Shown here: one piece after another, positions 1 through 6,515 of the stretch
How the letters are laid out: each line of letters opens with the position of its first letter
Numbering within the stretch: the first letter of the stretch is position 1
Notes under the pieces: generated by a model
What the model was told of the DNA's origin: nothing
The model's input: the letters and a program-made list of their open reading frames with translations, nothing else
Databases searched by the model: none
NCBI GenBank assembly: GCA_902795725.1
Contig: CADBLY010000067.1
Span: forward strand, 1-8,148
Direction of reading: 5' to 3'
DNA from: an uncultured Erysipelotrichaceae bacterium
GTDB lineage: Bacteria; Bacillota_I; Bacilli_A; RF39; UBA660
DNA: 8,148 nucleotides
Translations under genes and position numbers: made by a program

Positions 1-53
1 TATATATTCATAGATGATAACATATAGTATTATTGTCAATGAATAATTGATGT

Positions 54-78
54 GGGGACTAGGGGATCTAGTCCTTTT
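54..78 (+). terminator. Intrinsic terminator of an upstream transcript
   Basis: A 7-bp GC-containing stem (GGACTAG at 56-62 with CTAGTCC at 68-74) closes a 5-nt loop. Two G·U pairs can extend it outward, and four T follow. The T run lies only on the + strand side, so it should stop a transcript entering from the left; the gene it serves is outside the window. No coding tail can be assigned with confidence in bases 1-53. Confidence 0.75.
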
Positions 79-82
79 CAGT

Positions 83-111
83 TTGACAAATATATATAAT
101 TATTTTATAAT
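83..111 (+). promoter_or_regulatory. Consensus sigma-A promoter for the hydrolase operon
   Basis: A perfect TTGACA (-35, 83-88) and a perfect TATAAT (-10, 106-111) are separated by exactly 17 nt. Transcription should start near 117-119. It begins just after the upstream terminator and points at the serine hydrolase gene. A full consensus match suggests strong basal transcription unless a repressor or leader element limits it. Confidence 0.85.
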
Positions 112-117
112 AAACAT

Positions 118-257
118 CGTTTGAGGGGGGGTATCATTCTTGATATATATTGATTTATTAGCAAAATAGTATATTAGTTATTTAGAGAACGATTTAAATT
201 ATATTTATTTTAATAAAGATAATGTATTTTAATGCTTCTAGATTATATGATAGAATT
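118..257 (+). promoter_or_regulatory. 5' leader of the hydrolase operon, with G7 tract
   Basis: About 140 nt of predicted transcript precede the ribosome binding site and hold no credible ORF. Visible structure: ATCGTT (116-121) can pair with AACGAT (188-193), enclosing the segment. Inside it a small hairpin TATCA-TTCT-TGATA lies at 132-145, and a run of seven G occupies 125-131, very unusual in such AT-rich sequence. I recognise no known riboswitch. The pairing is weak enough that this may be an unstructured leader. Confidence 0.35.
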
Positions 258-270
258 GGAGAGAAAAAAT

Positions 271-1608
271 ATGATTACGTCAAAAGAAAACAAAATAGAT
301 GGTATTTTAAATGAATTAGTAAAAAGTGGTAGTGATAGTAAAGAATTAGAGAAATTAAGAAGTAGTTTATTAGAATATACTAAAAAAGATATTAGTTTAG
401 GTGATATGATAGAATCTATAGGTGAAAAACTTAAAAGTGATACTGAAGAGTTTTTATATAAAACTAATAAATATGGTATAACATATGTAAATGGTATATC
501 TAGTTGTATTTATTTGCCAGATTTTGATAATGGTGATGTTAAGTTTAAAGTAATGGGTGGTTATATTTCGGAAAGGAATTCTTATCATTCACAAAGAATT
601 GATGAAAATACATTATTTGATATTGCATCAATAACGAAACTATTTACTTTAATTTTAACGTTTGAAGCTGAGAATTTAGGTCTGTCTTTAGATACACAAA
701 TTAGTATTATTAATCCAGATTTTAATTTAGAAGATTTTACTTTAAATGATTTGATTAAAATGTGTGGTGAAATAAGAACTGATGGACGAATTGATGATTC
801 TTTAAATAAGGAAGAAGCATATAAAAAATTAAAAACAGCGTATTTATATTCTAATTGTAGAGAAGAAAATAAATATACTGATATTGGTGCGATGATTATT
901 GGGGAGACATTAGTTAAAATATTAAATCAAACAAGGGGTGTTAATTATACACTAAGTGATTGGATGAATTTATATATTTTTGATGCAATTGGTATGGATC
1001 ATACAACTTTTAATCCTTGTAGTTTGAATGTTACAGGAAATGGTTATCGTGGTGGAGTTCATGATCCTAAGGCAAGAGTAATGGGTGGTATAACAGGACA
1101 TGCTGGTTTGTTTACTAATAGTGATGATTTGTGTGCGCTTGCTAAGACTATATATGCTGTTAATAAACATCGTACATCTTTTCAGTGCAGATTAGATATA
1201 ACTAAAAGTCAAGTTAAAAGACTAGGGGAAATAACATTTCCTAATTCATCTATTTGTCATAAAGGTAATTTAGGTATTTATGTTAAACATCCAATGGGCT
1301 TTGCTAAAACGTATGCACCTTCTGTATATTCAAATGGTAGTTTTGCTCATCAGGGATGGACAGGGTCTGTTGTAACTTTTGATCCAAATAATTTAATTCA
1401 TCAAAATATATTAGTTAATGCAATTTATGAAAGTGATAATAAAGATTTAGTTAAAAATGATAAGCCTATAGGATATATTGGTGCGTTTGATGATTATTTA
1501 GCTAAATTTACAGATGATACTATGAAGATGTATATAATGAAACAGTATTATGATCAATATATTAAGAAAGATAGTATTAATAGAAGTTATACATATAAGA
1601 TAAGGTAG
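271..1608 (+). CDS. Serine hydrolase, class C beta-lactamase/PBP fold, no signal peptide
   Basis: This 445-aa protein belongs to the beta-lactamase-related serine hydrolases (PBP4*/esterase EstB/class C type). The signature motifs are in order: nucleophile S120-I-T-K123 (SxxK), Y202-T-D204 (the YxN-like motif), GHAGLF at 276-281, and H360-Q-G362 (the KTG/HxG equivalent). Start choice: ATG 271 has GGAGAG at 258-263, 7 nt upstream, whereas an in-frame ATG at 232 has no ribosome binding site. The N-terminal ~70 residues are polar and helix-like, with no hydrophobic signal or anchor from either start, so the enzyme is predicted to be cytoplasmic. That is unusual for a wall peptidase or lactamase and leaves an esterase or peptide amidase role open. 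The substrate is unknown. The next gene follows after 8 nt and is probably cotranscribed. Confidence 0.85.
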   Translation: MITSKENKIDGILNELVKSGSDSKELEKLRSSLLEYTKKDISLGDMIESIGEKLKSDTEEFLYKTNKYGITYVNGISSCIYLPDFDNGDVKFKVMGGYISERNSYHSQRIDENTLFDIASITKLFTLILTFEAENLGLSLDTQISIINPDFNLEDFTLNDLIKMCGEIRTDGRIDDSLNKEEAYKKLKTAYLYSNCREENKYTDIGAMIIGETLVKILNQTRGVNYTLSDWMNLYIFDAIGMDHTTFNPCSLNVTGNGYRGGVHDPKARVMGGITGHAGLFTNSDDLCALAKTIYAVNKHRTSFQCRLDITKSQVKRLGEITFPNSSICHKGNLGIYVKHPMGFAKTYAPSVYSNGSFAHQGWTGSVVTFDPNNLIHQNILVNAIYESDNKDLVKNDKPIGYIGAFDDYLAKFTDDTMKMYIMKQYYDQYIKKDSINRSYTYKIR

Positions 1609-1616
1609 GTAAGTAT

Positions 1617-2195
1617 ATGGTAGAAATAAAGGAATGTTCAAAATTATTATATGATAATGGATATATAAAAGCATATGGTATTAAGAAAATTGAGTATTCA
1701 TTGGATAAAAAGAAATATGAACATAAGAGATTTATTAAGGCAGAAGAAGCTAAAGAATTTGGGATTGATATTAGATCTAAGGTAATATCAAGAAAATATC
1801 AATTAAAGATTAATGAAGTAATATATCCACTTTATTATAAAATAGTTGATATTAAAATTAATGGTTTATATTCATGTGTTATTGAATTAGCAGGAACTAA
1901 AGTTTATATTGACAGATGTGAAGCTTATGATAATCAAGATTTTCATTATTATTACAATGATATTTCAAATGTTGAACTTGAAAGAATGGAATATCAAGCT
2001 CATTTAAAAACCCAAGTTTATATGATGGATAAGGAATATAATAAACTTGATAGGGAAGAATACAATGAAAAATATAATGATGTTTATAATGCGTTTAAAA
2101 ATATGATTTTTTCTAATTATGAATATAATATTAATACTCAGAAAACGAAGGTAAAAAGAAAATTAGAAAAAATTAAAAGATTTAACGAAGAATAA
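1617..2195 (+). CDS. Hypothetical protein, 192 aa
   Basis: I do not recognise this family. The protein is rich in Lys, Tyr, Ile and Glu, with no signal peptide, membrane segment or obvious catalytic motif. Residues ~1-110 look like alternating beta strands. Residues ~120-192 are strongly charged and probably helical, ending in a basic Lys/Arg-rich tail, so nucleic-acid or acidic-partner binding is possible but unproven. The ATG lies 8 nt after the serine hydrolase stop, with AAGG/TAGG elements (1602-1609) as a modest ribosome binding site. An intrinsic terminator starts 5 nt after its stop. Position makes it the second gene of a two-gene operon; a partner or regulatory role for the hydrolase is a guess from context only. 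Confidence 0.75.
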   Translation: MVEIKECSKLLYDNGYIKAYGIKKIEYSLDKKKYEHKRFIKAEEAKEFGIDIRSKVISRKYQLKINEVIYPLYYKIVDIKINGLYSCVIELAGTKVYIDRCEAYDNQDFHYYYNDISNVELERMEYQAHLKTQVYMMDKEYNKLDREEYNEKYNDVYNAFKNMIFSNYEYNINTQKTKVKRKLEKIKRFNEE

Positions 2196-2200
2196 AATGT

Positions 2201-2238
2201 AAAGAAGTTTGTAAAATGTTGATAACTTCTTTTTTTTT
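2201..2238 (+). terminator. Intrinsic terminator after the 192-aa gene
   Basis: A perfect 9-bp stem, AAAGAAGTT (2201-2209) with AACTTCTTT (2224-2232), has a 14-nt loop and runs into a T tract ending at 2238. The T tract also covers the -35 position of the next promoter, giving a very compact end/start junction. Confidence 0.8.
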
Positions 2239-2247
2239 AGCTTTAAA

Positions 2248-2258
2248 TATGCTACCAT
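2248..2258 (+). promoter_or_regulatory. TRTG extended -10 promoter for the ribokinase operon
   Basis: TATG (2248-2251), one base, then TACCAT (2253-2258) fits the Gram-positive TRTG extended -10 element. The -35 position (about 2230-2235) is only a T tract, so recognition would rest on the extended -10. Predicted start is near 2265, leaving a leader of only ~15 nt. The whole segment closely matches the one at 4163-4173. Confidence 0.5.
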
Positions 2259-2279
2259 GAACATAGTGGAGGAGATAGA

Positions 2280-3197
2280 GTGAAAAAAGTATTAGTAATT
2301 GGAAGTATGAATATGGATTATTCCATAAAGACGGATAGAATACCAAAACCGGGTGAGACTATATTGGGTTTTGAATTAGAATTTAATTCTGGTGGTAAAG
2401 GCGCTAATCAAGCTTATGCGCTTGCTAAGTTAGGATCAAATACATCGATGATAGGATCGGTTGGTAATGATTATAATGGTGAATTGTTGAAAAAGAATTT
2501 AATGGGTGTTGGTGTGGATGTCTCTGGTATAAAAACAGTAGATGATTGTGATACAGGAGTTGCTTTTATAGCTGTTTCATCTAGTGGAGAAAATAGTATT
2601 ATTGCTGTTAGTGGGGCAAATGGTAAAGTGTCAATTGATGATGTTAACGATAATATTGATTTATTTAATAGTGCGGATATTATTTTAATGCAATTAGAAA
2701 TACCGTTTGAAGTTGTTAAATATGTATTAGAATTAGCTCATGCTAAAAATAAATTGGTAGTTTTGGATCCGGCTCCTGCTGTTTTTGATATAGATGATAG
2801 TATTTATTCTAATATTGATATTATGAAACCTAATGAAACGGAATTAGAAATATTATCTGGTATGACAGTTAAGGCGGATGATGATATTTTAATAGCAGCT
2901 AAAAAACTTGTTGATAAAGGTGTTAAAAATGTTATTGTTTCTTTAGGAAGTAAAGGTTCTTTGTTGGTTAATGCACAAGGTTATAAAAAGTATGATGCTA
3001 TTAGTGTTAATGCAGTTGATACAACTGCTGCTGGGGATAGTTTTACAGCGGCTTTAGTTAGGACTTTGGCAAATGGAGAAGGTATTGATGAAGCAATAAA
3101 ATTTGGACATAAAGTTGCAGCTTTAGTAGTTTCTAAAAGAGGTGCTCAAGCATCTATTCCTTCTTTAGAAGAGGTAAATAATTATTATGGAGAGTGA
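2280..3197 (+). CDS. rbsK: Ribokinase (PfkB family)
   Basis: This 305-aa protein has the usual ribokinase length and should phosphorylate D-ribose to ribose 5-phosphate with ATP in the cytoplasm. Visible motifs: N-terminal GSMNMD (8-13) and PKPGET (22-27), typical of sugar-binding ribokinases; GGKGANQA at 38-45 (PfkB signature 1); KPNETE at 183-188; DTTAAGD at 247-253, where the last Asp is the catalytic base and the Gly-rich turn forms the anion hole; and RGAQASIP at 287-294. The start is GTG at 2280, supported by GGAGG (2268-2272) with 7-nt spacing. The nucleoside hydrolase gene begins 4 nt after its stop. That pairing suggests its ribose comes from nucleoside cleavage rather than sugar uptake; no ribose transporter is visible here. 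Another PfkB sugar specificity is possible. Confidence 0.92.
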   Translation: MKKVLVIGSMNMDYSIKTDRIPKPGETILGFELEFNSGGKGANQAYALAKLGSNTSMIGSVGNDYNGELLKKNLMGVGVDVSGIKTVDDCDTGVAFIAVSSSGENSIIAVSGANGKVSIDDVNDNIDLFNSADIILMQLEIPFEVVKYVLELAHAKNKLVVLDPAPAVFDIDDSIYSNIDIMKPNETELEILSGMTVKADDDILIAAKKLVDKGVKNVIVSLGSKGSLLVNAQGYKKYDAISVNAVDTTAAGDSFTAALVRTLANGEGIDEAIKFGHKVAALVVSKRGAQASIPSLEEVNNYYGE

Positions 3198-3201
3198 AAT
3201 T

Positions 3202-4098
3202 ATGAAAGTAATAATTGATACTGATCCAGGTGTAGATGATTTTATAGCTATCTCTTTAGCTTTAAAGTCTAATAAATTTGATGTTTTGGGTTTGACTACA
3301 GTTGAAGGTAATTGTTCTTTAGAAAATGCAACTTTAAATGCTTTTAAAGCTTTGGATATGGTTAATAGACAAGATATTGAAGTATATAAGGGATTGAGAC
3401 AGGATAATATGGATAATTCACATGCTATTGATGTTCATGGAAATAATGGTTTAGGGGGTATAGAATATACTCCTATCAATAGAGAAGCAAATAGTGAAGG
3501 GGCAATAGATTATTTAATTAGAATGGTAAATACTTATCCTAAACAAATAACTATTTTGGCTTTAGGACCGCTTACTAATATTGCTGAGTGTGTAAAAAAA
3601 GATAAATGTTTTAGTAAGAATGTTAAGTCATTGCTTATTATGGGTGGTTCAGCTTCTAAAGGCAATATTACTCCATACGCAGAGTTTAATTTTTATAACG
3701 ATCCTGTGTCTGCAGAAAAAGTTTTACAAGCTGATTTTGAGAATATTATCATATTTGGGTGGGATGTTACTAATAAAATGCCGCTTTTGAACAATTATGA
3801 AGAAAAATTAAAAAAGGCAAATGGTATATTACCTAAATTTATTTATGATATTACTAGGTCTATGGCTTTACATGATAGATTAGAATATGGTGGTGCTATT
3901 ATTAGTGATCCTATTTTGGTTGCTTATTTAATAGATAACGAAGTAGCTAAGTTGAAACCAATTGAAATAAATATAATAACTACAGGAGAAGAGATGGGAC
4001 GTTCAATTGTTAGTGTTGTTAATGAGTCAAATATTTGGATGGCTACATATGCAGATCAGCAAAAATTTTATAGTATATTATTAGACAATATTGTATAA
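3202..4098 (+). CDS. Nucleoside hydrolase (IUNH family), with His-to-Ser change in one motif
   Basis: A 298-aa inosine-uridine nucleoside N-ribohydrolase family protein, expected to split nucleosides into base plus ribose in the cytoplasm. Calcium-site motif DTDPGVDD is at 6-13, GN at 36-37, HGNNGLG at 79-85, LALGPLTN at 119-126, MGG at 147-149 and NFYNDP at 163-168. Start choice: ATG 3202 has GGAG at 3189-3192, 9 nt upstream, and puts the DTDPGVDD motif at its usual extreme N-terminal place; an ATG at 3187 overlaps ribokinase and adds only five residues. The C-terminal motif normally read as His-Asp-Pro is Ser235-Asp236-Pro here, so the Ca-binding Asp is kept but the usual catalytic His is replaced. 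Activity and base preference are therefore uncertain. It is the last gene of the ribokinase operon. Confidence 0.88.
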   Translation: MKVIIDTDPGVDDFIAISLALKSNKFDVLGLTTVEGNCSLENATLNAFKALDMVNRQDIEVYKGLRQDNMDNSHAIDVHGNNGLGGIEYTPINREANSEGAIDYLIRMVNTYPKQITILALGPLTNIAECVKKDKCFSKNVKSLLIMGGSASKGNITPYAEFNFYNDPVSAEKVLQADFENIIIFGWDVTNKMPLLNNYEEKLKKANGILPKFIYDITRSMALHDRLEYGGAIISDPILVAYLIDNEVAKLKPIEINIITTGEEMGRSIVSVVNESNIWMATYADQQKFYSILLDNIV

Positions 4099-4113
4099 GT
4101 AATGTCAAATGGA

Positions 4114-4153
4114 AAAGAATGTTAAGAAAAATATCTTTAACTTCTTTTATTTT
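4114..4153 (+). terminator. Intrinsic terminator after the nucleoside hydrolase gene
   Basis: AAAGAA (4114-4119) pairs with TTCTTT (4142-4147) and GTTAA (4121-4125) with TTAAC (4137-4141), leaving one bulged T at 4120. The stem is 11 bp. A T-rich tail interrupted by one A follows to 4153. The stem sequence echoes the terminator at 2201-2238. Confidence 0.7.
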
Positions 4154-4162
4154 GCATTGAAA

Positions 4163-4173
4163 TGTGCTATTAT
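4163..4173 (+). promoter_or_regulatory. TRTG extended -10 promoter for the hydrolase-murF-ddl operon
   Basis: TGTG (4163-4166), one base, then TATTAT (4168-4173, 5 of 6 to consensus) forms a good extended -10. No clear -35 is present: the position is T-rich terminator tail. Predicted start is near 4180, giving a ~15-nt leader before ATG 4195. Its presence argues that an upstream in-frame ATG at 4162 lies inside the promoter and is not used. Confidence 0.6.
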
Positions 4174-4194
4174 GGAAATAGTGATGGTGATAGA

Positions 4195-4920
4195 ATGATA
4201 AAAAATGTTAATGGTGTTGATATAAATTATATTGAGTATGGTGAAGGTAAGGATGTTGTTTTGCTGCACGGTTGGGGTCAAAATATTAGTATGATGCAAC
4301 CTATAGGTGATAGACTTAAAAATAATCATATTATAATTATTGATTTACCGGGATATGGTGAATCTAGTGAACCTAGTAGTGTGTGGACAATATATGATTA
4401 TGTTGAGTGTATTCATAATTTGTTGAAAGAATTAAAAGTAAAAAAACCAATTCTTATAGGGCATTCTTTTGGTGGGAAAATATCTTTAGAATATGCTTCT
4501 AAATATGATACAGAAAAACTAGTTTTATTTGGTAGTCCATATCGTAAGGCTATTAAAAAAATGCCTTTAAAGACGAGAATATTAAAGGCAGCAAAAAAGG
4601 TGCCTGGATTAAATAAGTTAGAAGGTTTTGCTAAAAAACATATTGGTTCAACAGATTATAAGCAAGCTAGTGAAATGATGCGTAAAATTCTAGTAGAAAC
4701 AGTTAATTTAGATATAACTGAAGATGTAAAAAAAATTAAATGTCCTACTTTAATTGTTTGGGGGACACTTGATGAAGCAGTACCAATTAGTGATGCTTAT
4801 GATTTAGAAAAGTTGATTAAAGATGCGGGATTAGTTGTTTATGAAGGTTGTACGCATTATGCCTACTTAGAACGACTAAATCAGACAATTAAAGTTATTA
4901 AAATATTTTTAGAAGGGTAG
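4195..4920 (+). CDS. Alpha/beta hydrolase, first gene of a cell-wall operon
   Basis: A 241-aa alpha/beta-hydrolase fold enzyme with a complete predicted triad: nucleophile Ser91 in GHSFGG (89-94), acid Asp193 in GTLDEAVP (190-197), and His221 in CTHYAY (219-224). HGWGQN (25-30) supplies the oxyanion region, and DLPGYGESS (50-58) is the usual strand-loop motif. There is no signal peptide, so it is cytoplasmic. Start choice: ATG 4195 is preceded by GGTGAT (4186-4191), which matches the 3' part of the anti-Shine-Dalgarno, and the protein then begins just before the first beta strand. It is followed after 7 nt by the MurF-type gene. The substrate (ester, amide or lactone) cannot be read from the sequence; a role connected with envelope precursors is inferred only from its operon. 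Confidence 0.85.
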   Translation: MIKNVNGVDINYIEYGEGKDVVLLHGWGQNISMMQPIGDRLKNNHIIIIDLPGYGESSEPSSVWTIYDYVECIHNLLKELKVKKPILIGHSFGGKISLEYASKYDTEKLVLFGSPYRKAIKKMPLKTRILKAAKKVPGLNKLEGFAKKHIGSTDYKQASEMMRKILVETVNLDITEDVKKIKCPTLIVWGTLDEAVPISDAYDLEKLIKDAGLVVYEGCTHYAYLERLNQTIKVIKIFLEG

Positions 4921-4927
4921 TGGTTAA

Positions 4928-6508
4928 ATGCTTTATTTTATATTATCATTATTTCCACTTTTATTACTTACATATTTAAAGAGTCGAAAATCTATTCATA
5001 TGATGCAACAAAACTATTATGATGAGTCTAATCGTTATCTTATTTGGATAACTAAAAATCTTAAAAAGGTTTTTATTGGGCCAGAATTATGTTTTGCTCT
5101 TATGTGTTTGTGTATTCATATTGAATATAGTTTATCGGTCGTTATTTTTACTTTGCTTTCACTTGCTATACTTTTCAAATATACAACTATTAAAGAACAA
5201 GTTAAAAAACCATTAGTTATTACGGCTAGAGTTAAAAGAATGTTTGTTACAGAAAGTATTATTTATGCAATAATTGTTATTTCTTGGTTATTATATTTTA
5301 ATAAGGAAAATGTAGTTATTATTTATCTTCATTTATCTTTGTTAACATATTTAAATTATTTTGTTATGTTGATAATTAATAAAATTAATATTCCAGTTGA
5401 AAAATGTGTTTATTTAAAATTTAAAAAGCAAGCTCAAAACAAATTAAGAATGATGAATTTACCAGTAGTAGGTATTACTGGAAGTTATGGTAAGACAAGT
5501 AGTAAAAATATCTTGAATGATATTTTAAATGTTAAATTTAATGCTTTTGCTACTCCTAAAAACTTTAATACTCCGTATGGACTTATAAGATCTATTAATC
5601 AGTATTTAGATAAATTTAGTGATATTTTTATTGCTGAGATGGGTGCTTTTAAAGTAGGGGAGATTAAAACAACGTGTAAATTAATGAAACCTAAATATGG
5701 TATTTTAACAACGATAGGAGAAGCTCATTTAGAAAGCTTTGGAAGTCGTGAAAATATACAAAAAGGTAAATTTGAGCTTATTGAATCATTACCAAGTGAT
5801 GGTATAGGAATACTTAATGGTGATGATGAATGGCAAAGAAGTTATAAATTAAAGAATAAGTGTAGGATATTGTGGACAGGTATTGATAATAAAGATGTAG
5901 ATATCTATGCAACAAATATTAAGTTATCAGGCAGTGGAACTAGCTTTGATTGTGTATTTAAAGGTGATAGAAAAAAATATTCTTTTCATACTAAGTTGCT
6001 AGGGAAACACAATGTTTATAATATTTTGGCAGCTATTATTCTTGGAAAAGAATTAGGTATGACTATAGAAGAACTTAAAAGGGGTGTTGCATCAGTTAGA
6101 ACAATAGAACATAGGCTTGAATTAAAAAAATCAGGAACTATTAATATTATTGATGATGCTTATAACTCAAATCCAGTAGGATCTAAGATGGCTTTGGATG
6201 TATTAAATATGATGGATGGAGTTAAAATAGTTGTTACACCTGGGATGATTGAATTAGGTGAAAAACAATATGATGCAAATTTTAATTTTGGTAAATATAT
6301 TAGTGAAGTAGCTGATTATACAATTTTAGTTGGTGAAAATCAAACTAAGCCAATATATGATGGATTAATTAAGAAGGGATATAATAAAAAAAATATATAT
6401 GTTTTAAATGATGTTAAAGATGCATTCCCTTTAATTAATCGTTTAGCTAAAAAAAATACATATGTGTTGTTGGAAAATGATTTGCCAGATTTATTTAATG
6501 AAAGGTAG
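4928..6508 (+). CDS. murF: Membrane-anchored MurF-type Mur ligase
   Basis: A 526-aa Mur ligase predicted to add D-Ala-D-Ala to the UDP-MurNAc-tripeptide. The central ATPase domain starts at GITGSYGKTSSKN (182-194, P-loop). It continues with AEMGA (236-240), HLESFGS (267-273), a Lys279-Gly-Lys281 region where the carbamylated Lys is expected, NGDDE (297-301) and GKHNVYN (359-365). The C-terminal domain has HRLE (395-398), DDAYNSNP (409-416) and GMIELG (439-444); the last two are MurF-like rather than MurC/D/E-like. In place of the usual soluble MurF N-terminal UDP-sugar-binding domain, residues 1-155 hold four or five hydrophobic segments (about 2-17, 53-66, 68-84, 109-123, 129-150). AGAAGGG (4911-4917) is the ribosome binding site. 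The adjacent ddl supports MurF function, but a paralogue with another acceptor remains possible. Confidence 0.85.
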   Translation: MLYFILSLFPLLLLTYLKSRKSIHMMQQNYYDESNRYLIWITKNLKKVFIGPELCFALMCLCIHIEYSLSVVIFTLLSLAILFKYTTIKEQVKKPLVITARVKRMFVTESIIYAIIVISWLLYFNKENVVIIYLHLSLLTYLNYFVMLIINKINIPVEKCVYLKFKKQAQNKLRMMNLPVVGITGSYGKTSSKNILNDILNVKFNAFATPKNFNTPYGLIRSINQYLDKFSDIFIAEMGAFKVGEIKTTCKLMKPKYGILTTIGEAHLESFGSRENIQKGKFELIESLPSDGIGILNGDDEWQRSYKLKNKCRILWTGIDNKDVDIYATNIKLSGSGTSFDCVFKGDRKKYSFHTKLLGKHNVYNILAAIILGKELGMTIEELKRGVASVRTIEHRLELKKSGTINIIDDAYNSNPVGSKMALDVLNMMDGVKIVVTPGMIELGEKQYDANFNFGKYISEVADYTILVGENQTKPIYDGLIKKGYNKKNIYVLNDVKDAFPLINRLAKKNTYVLLENDLPDLFNER

Positions 6509-6515
6509 GAATAAT

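Noticed and set aside
232..270. Upstream in-frame ATG for the serine hydrolase
   Set aside because: No Shine-Dalgarno precedes it, whereas ATG 271 has GGAGAG at good spacing; the extra 13 residues add no signal peptide.
970..1170. Minus-strand open frames within the genes (970-1170, 4147-4329, 7229-7513)
   Set aside because: Each lies inside or across a well-supported + strand gene, lacks a ribosome binding site and has low-complexity composition typical of antisense shadows.
2219..2247. TTGATA-17-TTTAAA as an alternative ribokinase promoter
   Set aside because: It overlaps the terminator hairpin, its -10 is poor, and the extended -10 just downstream is shared with the second cassette.
3195..3197. 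TGA read as tryptophan (mycoplasma code)
   Set aside because: Translation past this TGA gives a meaningless Trp-rich tail, and TGG codes for Trp throughout, so the standard bacterial code applies.
4162..4194. Upstream ATG for the alpha/beta hydrolase
   Set aside because: It overlaps the extended -10 element, so it would lie upstream of the transcript, and its 11 residues look unrelated to the fold.
6462..6515. Upstream ATG for ddl inside murF
   Set aside because: It would give an 18-residue Cys-rich extension before the conserved Ddl start; ATG 6516 has its own ribosome binding site.
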